Below, piece by piece: positions 45,401-51,692 of a stretch of DNA of 64,000 bases. The stretch comes from CAZMVY01 sp964617875. Lineage in GTDB: Bacteria; Planctomycetota; Phycisphaerae; UBA1845; PWPN01. The DNA is taken from NCBI GenBank assembly GCA_964617875.1, contig CAZUAI010000012.1:1-64000 (forward strand). Direction: 5' to 3'. The notes beneath the pieces are model-generated. The model did no database searches, had not been told where the DNA came from, and saw nothing but the letters and a program-made list of their open reading frames with translations. The stretch's first letter is position 1. Each line of letters opens with the position of its first letter. A program made the translations under genes and the position numbers.

Positions 45401-45961
45401 GGCGACGATGGCAGGGGCGCCGCCCGCCGGGCCCTGTTCGATTGGGGACCTCAAATCCTGCTTGTCGGATGCGTGGGGCGCACGGGCGGGTTTCGGTCGC
45501 ACCCCACGGGCGCGAGGCGTACGCGGCGAGCGACCCGACGCAGGCCGACCCGCCGCCGTACGCCCGACGGCGGAGCCTGCTCCCGCGCCGCTCGTCCGAC
45601 GGCCGGACTCCCGCAGGGACGAGCAAAGGCGGATGCGCTCGGCCGCGATCTCATCCTTGGCCGCCCCCTCGCCGGGCAGGGCCTCCCACGCGCCGAACAC
45701 CTCGACGGGCCCCTGGAGGAACAGTTCCAGGTCGTCGCGGACGTCGTCGGCCTCCTCGAGGTGCGCGGTCACGTACAGCAGCGGCCGCTTCAGCACCGCC
45801 GCCGCCCGCCCGGCCAGCATGGGCGCAAACGATCCCCACAGCCCCTCGGCGTAAACAGGCCCCCTCGTGGCGGCCAGCCGAGCGACCATCCCTCGAAAGG
45901 TTTCATCGGCGGTAAGCCGCTCGATGACGTTCACTGCGTTTCGATCATACCCGGCCCACAT
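42428..45961 (-). CDS. mfd: transcription-repair coupling factor Mfd
   Basis: A 1177-residue ATP-dependent translocase that removes RNA polymerase stalled at lesions and recruits UvrA. Seen: UvrB-homology module at the N-terminus, the RNA polymerase interaction domain (NPGDLVVHIVHGIARFRGM), Walker A GDVGYGKTE near residue 665, DEEQRFGVENKERL near 767, TLTATPIPRTLHMAM, and the C-terminal TRCF domain. Two insertions are unusual: residues about 118-181 and about 424-456, both low complexity and coded by palindrome-rich DNA. The start is ATG 45959-45961; a GTG shortly downstream (V before NVIERL) is possible. Confidence 0.95.
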   Translation of the reverse strand: MWAGYDRNAVNVIERLTADETFRGMVARLAATRGPVYAEGLWGSFAPMLAGRAAAVLKRPLLYVTAHLEEADDVRDDLELFLQGPVEVFGAWEALPGEGAAKDEIAAERIRLCSSLRESGRRTSGAGAGSAVGRTAAGRPASGRSPRTPRARGVRPKPARAPHASDKQDLRSPIEQGPAGGAPAIVAPIQALMQPVPSFAALESNSLVLTAGEDRDPRTIADWLVEQGFSRLDLVESPGDFALRGGILDIYPFGHIDPIRVEFFGNTLESIRQFDVSTQRSMRELPGIRIASPKPLFVNAEAATDERTTSFLSYLPADTLVAFDEPIEIQELGRTFLDRLGRPVGMFPVEAVFRRANDLTPLHLVRFGGAGGSADTFRFDVQSVQRFEAKATEAVAELCRLAREQEVIVYCDNAGEQQRLRELIAAHAAGASAADSAAGARQAGEPAECRGAVQPADSVPRIHLEIGLLHRGFFWATAGVVVVGDHEIFHRYQQRRRIRRTHAARPIESWLDLNPGDLVVHIVHGIARFRGMKTQRKGDSQKMDEYLTLEFADQAVLHVPASQIDLVQKYIGAGHARPPLSKLGGTRWKNTKQRVEEAVSDLAGELLKIQALRQSQPGIAYPADTDWQREFEEAFLYTETEDQLTVLKDIKADMSRERPMDRLLCGDVGYGKTELAMRAAFKAAEYGKQVAVLVPTTVLAEQHYQTFRERMADYPFAIESLSRFRTKREQDAIVARAKKGQVDILIGTHRLLSKDIGFADLGLVVIDEEQRFGVENKERLKRFRETVDVLTLTATPIPRTLHMAMLGIRDISSLATPPMDRRSIVTQVRLYERQLIHDAIVRELNRDGQVYFVHNFVHDIQTMADEIQQIVPEARIVVGHGQMHEHELEHAMLRFVRHEADVLVCTNIIESGLDIPTANTIFINRADRFGLADLHQLRGRVGRYKHRAYCYLLLPPDKPLTDTAAKRLKAIEEYSELGAGFRIAMRDLEIRGAGNILGPEQSGHIADVGYELYCQLLEQAVRRLRNEPVQPFRPVHLELEITSHLPTSYIPSDRQRMEVYRRLVACRTLEDVEQLERDLKDAYGPYPPTVASLLQQAEIRILAQPYKITSIVQRRPDLVFTVEELGLVRRLFEGGPGSPRVPDANTVHLRLPEAYFEPTTLLPVLRRLLAGKKSQGT
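44595..44690. repeat. in-frame repeat-derived insert 2 in mfd
   Basis: Codes for a low-complexity Ala/Gly/Glu stretch including the AECRGAVQPADSVP segment. It contains CCGCGGCACTCCGCCGG followed by TTCGCC, closely matching the intergenic element at 6942-6973. Confidence 0.55.
45418..45610. repeat. in-frame repeat-derived insert 1 in mfd
   Basis: Codes for about 64 extra residues (Arg/Pro/Ala-rich, including ARGVRPKPARAPHASDKQDL). It holds an inverted repeat GTGGGGCGCAC / GTCGCACCCCAC near 45470-45506. Confidence 0.55.
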
Positions 45962-46206
45962 CCACGGTCAACCCCGTCGCCGCATACGGCGACGCTGGAA
46001 TCACCTTGCCGGCCTTTGGCTCTCCCGCCGCACTTGCGCGAGTACTGTCTCCACCGGAAGCAGCGCAGATGTGCAGCACCGTCTCGCCGCGAAGGGACGC
46101 CGGTGTGTAGTACAACTTCGCCGATGGATATGCACACCCGGCGATTTGCGTTACCATGACGCCGGCAGACGTGCCGCGAGAAACACAACCCCGGGAGGCA
46201 TGGCAC

Positions 46207-47319
46207 ATGAGTCATCGGCGATCGGCATGGGCACTGGTCCTGGTCATCGTTTTCGGGATCTCGTATGCGCGGGCGGAGGATCGCCGTCCCGTCGTGGCGG
46301 AGAACGTCATCCTGTTCCTCGTGGACGGCCTTCGCTGGCAGGAGGTCTTCACCGGGGCGGAGGAGGCGCTGATTACCAGGGACAACGGCGTCGCCGACGT
46401 CGCGGCGGTGAAGAAGGAATACTGGCGAGATACGCCGGAGGCCCGCCGTGCGACGCTCATGCCGTTCTTCTGGAACACGATTGCCCGGCAAGGTCAGCTC
46501 TTCGGCAACCAGCACAAGGACAGCGTCGTCCGCGTCGCCAACACGTTCCGGTTCTCCTATCCCGGCCACAGCGAGATGCTCGTCGGCTACGCCGACCCCC
46601 GCATCAACAGCAACGACAACGTGCCCAATCCCAACGTGTCCGTGCTGGAGTGGCTGCACCGCCGCCCGTCCTTCCGCGGCCGCGTCGCCGCGTTCGGCAT
46701 GTGGGAGGCGATCGCCGGCATTCTCAACCGTGAGCGGTGCGGGTTCTACGTCAACGGCCGTTACGAGCCCGTCAGGGAGGGAAGGATCACGCCGCCACTT
46801 GAGCTGCTGAATTGCCTGAAGGCCGACCTGCCGCCCAATGCCCGCAAGGCCGACTACGACGCCCTGCTCTTCTACTCCGCGCTGGAGTACTTCAAGGCCA
46901 ACAAACCTCGTGCATTCTACATTGCCTTCGACGAAACGGACCAGTGGGGGCATGAAGGCCGCTACGGCGACTACCTCGACTCGGCCCGCCGTGCCGACCG
47001 CCTGATCGGCACGCTCTGGCAGACGGCGCAGTCCATGCCCGAGTACCGGGACCGGACCACGTTGATCATCGCCGCCGACCATGGCCGCGGGACCGGCCCC
47101 GAGTGGAGGAACCACGGCGAGAAAATCGCCGGCGCGGAGAACGTCTGGGTGGCCGCCATCGGCCCGAATGTGCCGGCGCTCGGCGAGCGGACGAACGTCG
47201 AGCCGATCACGCTGGCCCAGGTCGCAGCCACCGTCGCCGCCTCCGTCGGCGAGGACTACCGCGCCTCCGTTCCGCAGGCGGCCCCCGCGATCCGGCTTGC
47301 GCCGGCGAAGACCAACTGA
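46207..47319 (+). CDS. exported alkaline-phosphatase-superfamily protein
   Basis: A 370-residue exported protein with a signal peptide (ALVLVIVFGISYARA). I chose ATG 46207 because GGGAGG lies about 9 nt upstream; the frame extends 17 codons further. Metal-site motifs of the superfamily are visible: LFLVDGLRWQEVF (first aspartate), TFRFSYPGHSEMLVG (Ser/Thr nucleophile region, P-G-H), DETDQWGHEGRYGDYLDSARRAD, IIAADHGRG, and NHGEKI. These fit a two-metal phosphodiesterase or phosphatase, or a related sulfatase-like enzyme. The substrate is unknown. Confidence 0.8.
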   Translation: MSHRRSAWALVLVIVFGISYARAEDRRPVVAENVILFLVDGLRWQEVFTGAEEALITRDNGVADVAAVKKEYWRDTPEARRATLMPFFWNTIARQGQLFGNQHKDSVVRVANTFRFSYPGHSEMLVGYADPRINSNDNVPNPNVSVLEWLHRRPSFRGRVAAFGMWEAIAGILNRERCGFYVNGRYEPVREGRITPPLELLNCLKADLPPNARKADYDALLFYSALEYFKANKPRAFYIAFDETDQWGHEGRYGDYLDSARRADRLIGTLWQTAQSMPEYRDRTTLIIAADHGRGTGPEWRNHGEKIAGAENVWVAAIGPNVPALGERTNVEPITLAQVAATVAASVGEDYRASVPQAAPAIRLAPAKTN

Positions 47320-47474
47320 CCCAACCCGGCACGGCGAAGGCGGCGTCCCGACGCAGACAGCCGTCGCGTCGGCCGTTCGTCCCCCGCTTTCGAAAAGACG
47401 CGCCACGGGGATGGCACTCTGCGGCCCCGCTCGGCGTGGTGTACCTGTCGGCGCACGGCGGATACGATCTGGCG

Positions 47475-48797
47475 ATGCGAATTGCGATGGTCAATCCCAA
47501 TCGGATGCGGAATCCGCCTGTGATCCCGATCGGGCTGGAGTATGTGACCCATGCGATCCGGGCGGCGGGGCATGAGGCGGCCATGCTTGATCTGTGCTTC
47601 ATCGACGATGTCGGGCCGGCGATCGACCGGTTCCTGGCCGACTTCCGCCCGGAGGCCGCGTTCCTCAGCATCCGCAACGTGGACAGCGTCATTCGCGCGG
47701 AGGACCAGTTCTTCCTCCGCGAACACCGGACGATCGCCGAGCGGATCACAGCGGCCGGCGTGCGACTGGTCGTCGGCGGCGCAGGGCTGCCGTCGATGCC
47801 GGAGGCGATCATGCGGTATCTGGGGGCCGACGCAGCCGTTGTCGGCCCGGGCGAGGGAGCGGCGGTCGTCGCGGCGGAAGTCGTGGCGTCTCTTGCCGTC
47901 GGGCGACCTCCTTGCGGTGCAGGCGTCTTGCCTGCCTCCGTCGGCGGGCGGGAAGCCGGTATCACAAAGCGTGAACGCGCTCCGTTGCTCATCAACGGCT
48001 TTGACGTGCCGTTCGACCCGGCGGTCGTGCCGCAGCGGGGTATCGATGTGGACTACGCGGCGTACTACGCCCGGGACGGCGTCGCGGGATTCGCATCCTC
48101 GTACGGCTGCCCGTGCCGCTGCCCGTTCTGCATCGAGGCTCGCACGGGAGTTCGCTGCCGAAACGTGGACGCCGTCGCGGCAGAGGTCCGCGGACTGGTC
48201 GAGAAGGGCTGGCGGCGGATGCACCTGTGCGACGCCGAGATGAACGTCTCGCTCGAACACGCCGTCGCCTTGTGCGAGGCGCTCGTGGGCTCCGGCGCCC
48301 GGTGGATGACCTACATGCGCTGTGCGCCGTGCGACGCCCGGCTGGCCGGCGCCCTGCGACGGAGCGATTGCGAGCTTGCGACGGTCACCGTGAACAGTGC
48401 GACCGACGAACCCCGGACCGCGGCCGGGTGCATCCGCCTGCTGAAGGCCGAAGGCGTCAAGGTCGCCGTCGATCTGTCCTGCGGACTGCCGGATGAAGCG
48501 CCCGAGCAGGCCCGCTCGATGATCGCGGCCCTGCACGAGGCCCGCCCCGAGCGCGTCGGCGTCACCGTACGGTTCCGGCTCTACCCGACGACGCCGCTGG
48601 CGGAACGAATCCGTGCCGATGCCGCCGAACGACGCTGGACCACGGGCGATCCCGAGTTCGTGCTGCCGGCGTACTACTGCCGTTTCGACCCGGCCGAGGT
48701 CCAGCGGTGGATCGAGGGCCTCGACGGCTTCTCGATCGACACGGGCGAGGCCGTCAACTACCAGCGGTTGTCCCAGGAACGTGCCGGGGGACCGTAA
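47475..48797 (+). CDS. B12-binding radical SAM protein
   Basis: A 440-residue enzyme. The N-terminal 135 residues are a cobalamin-binding-like Rossmann domain (MRIAMVNPNRMRNPPVIPIGLEYVTHAIRAAGHEA, VVGGAGLPSMPEAIMRYLGADAAVVGPGEG). The radical SAM cluster motif is C-x3-C-x2-C in YGCPCRCPFC, near residue 215. The C-terminal part (VTVNSATDEPRTAAGCIRLLKAEGVKV) completes a partial barrel. An insertion of about 25 residues, GRPPCGAGVLPASVGGREAG and on, between the two domains is coded by a dispersed palindrome (47911-47969). Substrate unknown; related proteins methylate or rearrange lipids and natural products. The 3' end overlaps the convergent Cys-rich gene by 40 bp. Confidence 0.82.
   Translation: MRIAMVNPNRMRNPPVIPIGLEYVTHAIRAAGHEAAMLDLCFIDDVGPAIDRFLADFRPEAAFLSIRNVDSVIRAEDQFFLREHRTIAERITAAGVRLVVGGAGLPSMPEAIMRYLGADAAVVGPGEGAAVVAAEVVASLAVGRPPCGAGVLPASVGGREAGITKRERAPLLINGFDVPFDPAVVPQRGIDVDYAAYYARDGVAGFASSYGCPCRCPFCIEARTGVRCRNVDAVAAEVRGLVEKGWRRMHLCDAEMNVSLEHAVALCEALVGSGARWMTYMRCAPCDARLAGALRRSDCELATVTVNSATDEPRTAAGCIRLLKAEGVKVAVDLSCGLPDEAPEQARSMIAALHEARPERVGVTVRFRLYPTTPLAERIRADAAERRWTTGDPEFVLPAYYCRFDPAEVQRWIEGLDGFSIDTGEAVNYQRLSQERAGGP
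47911..47969. repeat. TTGTGGTGCAGGC palindrome, copy 3, inside a gene
   Basis: CTTGCGGTGCAGGCGTCTTG at the left and GGGAAGCCGGTATCACAAAG at the right, with the same CTGCCT...GGCGGGCGGG interior as copy 1. It sits in frame in the radical SAM gene between the two domains. Confidence 0.7.
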
Positions 48798-49609
48798 AAC
48801 GGCCGAGCCCGCCACGCCGGCCGCTGCCAGCGGGGCTCCGGGCCCCACCCATCGCGCCGCCCCATGCCAGGACCGCGCGCCGCTCCTTCCCACGGACCGG
48901 CGCCGCATGGCCCCACGCACGCCGCCCCACGGCGGCCCGGCGGCGGACCATCGTCATCGCCCCGCATGAAGCGGCCTCTGGACCCGCCGCCCCACCCCGG
49001 TCCCGCCCCAAAGCCACGGCAACCACGACCCGCACGACAATCGCCGCACCCGGCCGCGCACGCGCCTCGACAATTCCGGCCGCACCCGAAATGGCCGCCA
49101 CGATCCGCACGGCAACCGCGGCACATCGCGCCGCAGCCGGCGCAACGGTCGCACCGCCCACAAGAGCCGCGACAGTTCCTGCCGCAACCGGCGCAGCCGT
49201 CGCACGACCCGCACGAACCGCACGAACCGCGACCGGCCATCCGCGGCGCCGCGCAGGCGCCGCCCCGGTCACGCCCGCCGTCACCCCGCACGCCGCATCG
49301 GCCCGGGCAATTGGAGCACGATGCACCACATCGCCCGCAATCGCCCCCACGCGAGCCGTCGCGGAGCCGTTGCCGGTCGCCGCCGCGAGGTCCCGGTGCG
49401 CGATCGCCCAGATCGCGTTTGTCACGCGGGCGATCATCCCTGCCGCCCTGTTTCGGCGCGGCCTGGCACGGCGGCGGTCCGTCGTCCGTCACACACGAGC
49501 CGTCGCGGAGCCGCTCGCAGTCGCCCCGTCCTCGGGGACCCGGCCATTCGGCCATCGCCCAGCTGGCGGCCAGCAGAAAACCTGCACATGCAATCGTGAT
49601 TCTGGTCAT
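48758..49609 (-). CDS. secreted Cys/Gly-rich protein, possible metal binder
   Basis: A 283-residue exported protein of no family I recognise. The signal peptide is TRITIACAGFLLAASWAMA. The start is the ATG at 49607-49609, 9 nt after AAGGAG; an ATG three codons earlier abuts that site. The mature chain has about 29 cysteines, mostly as C-x2-C pairs in Gly/Arg-rich surroundings, with two near-repeats of GCGRNCRG. No aromatic core is evident until the Trp/Pro-rich tail. Its position after an ECF sigma, anti-sigma and Metal_resist-type sensor gene makes metal binding a reasonable inference. Composition is extreme (Gly, Arg, Cys). Confidence 0.7.
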   Translation of the reverse strand: MTRITIACAGFLLAASWAMAEWPGPRGRGDCERLRDGSCVTDDGPPPCQAAPKQGGRDDRPRDKRDLGDRAPGPRGGDRQRLRDGSRGGDCGRCGASCSNCPGRCGVRGDGGRDRGGACAAPRMAGRGSCGSCGSCDGCAGCGRNCRGSCGRCDRCAGCGAMCRGCRADRGGHFGCGRNCRGACAAGCGDCRAGRGCRGFGAGPGWGGGSRGRFMRGDDDGPPPGRRGAACVGPCGAGPWEGAARGPGMGRRDGWGPEPRWQRPAWRARPFYGPPARSWDNRW

Positions 49610-49633
49610 GCGAAACATCTCCTTGTTCTCGAG

Positions 49634-50191
49634 TCATCTGCCTGTCTTGCCATCGCGCCAGGGCGGACCCTGTCGGCTGCCGCCCCCGCCGCCACGACCA
49701 CCGGGCCCGCGGACGCCCTCGCCGGCGCCGCCGCGCTGCCCGCAGTAGCGCGAGCACCCCTGCCGAATCTGTTCGGCGGAAACGTCGAGCAGCTGACGTC
49801 GCTGGTCGGGCGTGAGGATCGACTTCACCTTCAGGAGGTGGCGGGCGCAGCGGCGTTCCAGTTGGCTGTCCGCCTCGATTGCCCGCTCGACCTTGCTCAT
49901 AATCTCGTCGTCGGGGGCGCTGTCCTTGGCCAACGTATCGGCCAGCGATTCCTTGGCCGCGCCGGCCTCCTGACGGAGCTTGCAGTAATCGGTCATGAAC
50001 GCGGGATCCGCCGCCCCGATCCTCTCCTGCTGCTGCCGTGTCAGCGACAGCCACGCCGCGAGCCCGCGCGGGCACGCGGGTGTTGCGGAAGGCCCGGCCG
50101 ACCGCTGCGCAAGCGATACCGTGGCAAAATACGAACCGATGCCGGCCGCGACCGAGGCCAAGGCGACGCCGATGGCGGATCGGGTGATCAT
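49634..50191 (-). CDS. periplasmic metal-sensor-like protein (Metal_resist/CnrX/CpxP-like)
   Basis: A 185-residue membrane-anchored or exported protein: N-terminal helix (AIGVALASVAAGIGSYFATV), then a helical hairpin with the LTxxQ-type marks LSLTRQQQERIGAADPAFMTDYCKL and LLKVKSILTPDQRRQLLDV. This layout fits the heavy-metal-resistance/CnrX/CpxP group. It also has five cysteines (in CPRG, YCKL, RRCARH, GCSRYCGQ) and a Gly-rich tail. Its ATG overlaps the anti-sigma stop (ATGA), so translation is coupled. It is followed 24 bp later by the Cys-rich gene. Confidence 0.78.
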   Translation of the reverse strand: MITRSAIGVALASVAAGIGSYFATVSLAQRSAGPSATPACPRGLAAWLSLTRQQQERIGAADPAFMTDYCKLRQEAGAAKESLADTLAKDSAPDDEIMSKVERAIEADSQLERRCARHLLKVKSILTPDQRRQLLDVSAEQIRQGCSRYCGQRGGAGEGVRGPGGRGGGGGSRQGPPWRDGKTGR

Positions 50192-50679
50192 AGCGGCTCC
50201 TCCTGCCCGTCGCCGGCCTCGTCGGCCGGGTCGATTACGTCCGCCAGGCCCACGGACGACGCGGCAAAGACATGCAGGCCCATCGACTCAATCGCATCCG
50301 CGGCGGTCGCCGTCGCCTGCGCGGGTTCCTGGGACACAAACGATCCCCCAACCCGGCGGCCGATCCCGTGGCCAACGCCCACCCCGATCAGCACGCCCGC
50401 GGCGATCCGGCCGATCTGCGCCCAGGAGAGCCGCACGAGCACCGGACGCACCGGCGCACCGGCCTCCCGGTCGAGACGGCCGAGTACGCCCGCAGTCACG
50501 TCGCATGTTGCCTGCGGCGGTTGCCACGCTTCGAGCAGCGTCCAGAGGCCCTTCTGCCGGCCGACGCGCTCCGCGCACTCGGGGCAGGCGTCAACGTGCC
50601 TCCGGGCCTCGTCGGCCTGTGCCGCCGGCCACTCGCCGGCGACCAACCGCACAATCTGTTCATCCGTCAGGTGCTTCAT
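50188..50679 (-). CDS. zinc-finger anti-sigma factor (CnrY/RsrA-like position)
   Basis: A 163-residue protein: MKHLTDEQIVRLVAGEWPAAQADEARRHVDACPECAERV gives the H-x3-C-x2-C anti-sigma zinc-finger motif, and a membrane helix (AQIGRIAAGVLIGVGVGHGIG) lies at about 100-120 with a short outer domain. It should restrain the upstream ECF sigma. GGAG lies 7-8 nt before the ATG at 50677-50679. It starts 25 bp after the sigma stop and overlaps the sensor gene by ATGA. Confidence 0.85.
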   Translation of the reverse strand: MKHLTDEQIVRLVAGEWPAAQADEARRHVDACPECAERVGRQKGLWTLLEAWQPPQATCDVTAGVLGRLDREAGAPVRPVLVRLSWAQIGRIAAGVLIGVGVGHGIGRRVGGSFVSQEPAQATATAADAIESMGLHVFAASSVGLADVIDPADEAGDGQEEPL

Positions 50680-50704
50680 CGGGCGACTCCATCTTGTATA
50701 ACGG

Positions 50705-51280
50705 TCATGCCGGCGGCTCCCTGCGGTCCGGATTGCGGCCCATGACGCCGGCCAGCGATTGCCGCAGATTCGCATAAGCCCTTACGAGGTAGGACTCTAC
50801 GGCAGATTCGGACTTCTGCATCACCTCGGCGATCTGGCGATGCGACAGTTCGGCATAGCGGTGGAGGATGAGCGCCTCGCGCTGGTTATCCGGCAGGGCA
50901 TCGACGGCGGCGCGGACCGCCCCGGCCGTCTCGGCTCGCTCGGCGGCATCCGGCGGGGGCGGCGCAACAGGCTGTTGAGAGTCCACGGGAACGTACTCAC
51001 GGTATGCCTTCGCACGCCGCCAGTCGCGGCAGAGGTTGAGCACGAGACGGTAGAGCCAGGTCGAAAACGCCGCCGACGGCCGGTAGGTCCTCGCCGCCCG
51101 GAAGACGCGGAGAAAGGCGTCCTGCGCGAGATCCTCGGCCGCATCCCATCGTCCGGTGAACCGGTACGCGAGTCGTTGAACGTAGTCCTGGTGCCGCCGG
51201 ATCAGGGCGGCGAAGGCCTCGCGGTCGCCCGCGGCGACGCGGGCCATGAGATCGGCGTCGCTGAACGACACGTCAGGCAT
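50705..51280 (-). CDS. ECF-family RNA polymerase sigma factor
   Basis: A 191-residue sigma70-family factor. Region 2: RLAYRFTGRWDAAEDLAQDAFLRVFRAARTYRPSAAFSTWLYRLVLNLCRDWRR. Region 4: LPDNQREALILHRYAELSHRQIAEVMQKSESAVESYLVRAYANLR. The frame is open upstream but ATG 51278-51280 (MPDVSFSDADL) is the natural start. It lies 35 bp after the SUI1-type gene and leads a series with anti-sigma, sensor and Cys-rich genes. Confidence 0.92.
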   Translation of the reverse strand: MPDVSFSDADLMARVAAGDREAFAALIRRHQDYVQRLAYRFTGRWDAAEDLAQDAFLRVFRAARTYRPSAAFSTWLYRLVLNLCRDWRRAKAYREYVPVDSQQPVAPPPPDAAERAETAGAVRAAVDALPDNQREALILHRYAELSHRQIAEVMQKSESAVESYLVRAYANLRQSLAGVMGRNPDRREPPA

Positions 51281-51315
51281 CGCAGGCTGTTCATTATCTT
51301 CCCACGGGCACGAAT

Positions 51316-51669
51316 TCACAATGCGGACTTCGCCGGATAGCCCATTTCCCGCAATGCCGCGACCAGCCGCTCGCGGTGGTCGCCCTGGATCTCGATACAC
51401 CCGTCCGCCACTGTGCCGCCGGCGGCACACAGCGTCTTGAACCGCTTCAGCAGGCCCGCGAGGTCCGACGCGACCGGATCGAGCCCTGCGATGACGGTGA
51501 CGATCTTGCCCCCGGCCCGGCGCTCGCGACTCACCCGCGCCGGCTGATCGGCCGCCGGCTTGACCTTGCCGTCCGCCCCGCGCGGACACCGGCAGTCGGC
51601 CAGGGGCCGCTCGCACACCTCGCATGTGACGGGCCGCTCGAAACGCGTGCCGTCGAAGAGTCCTGCCAT
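51316..51669 (-). CDS. SUI1-family translation factor (YciH-like) with Cys-rich N-terminus
   Basis: A 117-residue protein. The C-terminal 70 residues match the SUI1/eIF1 fold (RERRAGGKIVTVIAGLDP, LAGLLKRFKTLCAAGGTVADGCIEIQGDHRERLVAALREMGY), a family that in bacteria is thought to influence start-site fidelity. The N-terminal 30 residues contain CEVCERPLADCRC, a likely zinc ribbon not required by the fold. The start lies 23 bp from the divergent MFS start; a TATCAT box overlaps the shared palindrome. Confidence 0.85.
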   Translation of the reverse strand: MAGLFDGTRFERPVTCEVCERPLADCRCPRGADGKVKPAADQPARVSRERRAGGKIVTVIAGLDPVASDLAGLLKRFKTLCAAGGTVADGCIEIQGDHRERLVAALREMGYPAKSAL

Positions 51670-51675
51670 GCCCGG

Positions 51676-51682
51676 TATGATA
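51676..51682. promoter_or_regulatory. shared -10 palindrome between SUI1 and MFS genes
   Basis: GGTATGATACC (51674-51684) reads TATGAT rightward and TATCAT leftward. The gap to the MFS ATG is 11 nt, to the SUI1 ATG 7 nt, so both transcripts would be leaderless or nearly so. The -35 regions would lie inside the opposite genes and are weak. Confidence 0.4.
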
Positions 51683-51692
51683 CCGCCCGCTC

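Noticed and set aside
42950..46159. A 1069-codon plus-strand frame across mfd
   Set aside because: Composition is that of an antisense shadow; mfd motifs on the other strand are unambiguous.
48707..50701. A 664-codon plus-strand frame opposite the Cys-rich and sensor genes
   Set aside because: Ala/Arg/Pro/Thr low complexity without signals. The minus-strand genes have ribosome binding sites, signal peptides and coupled starts.
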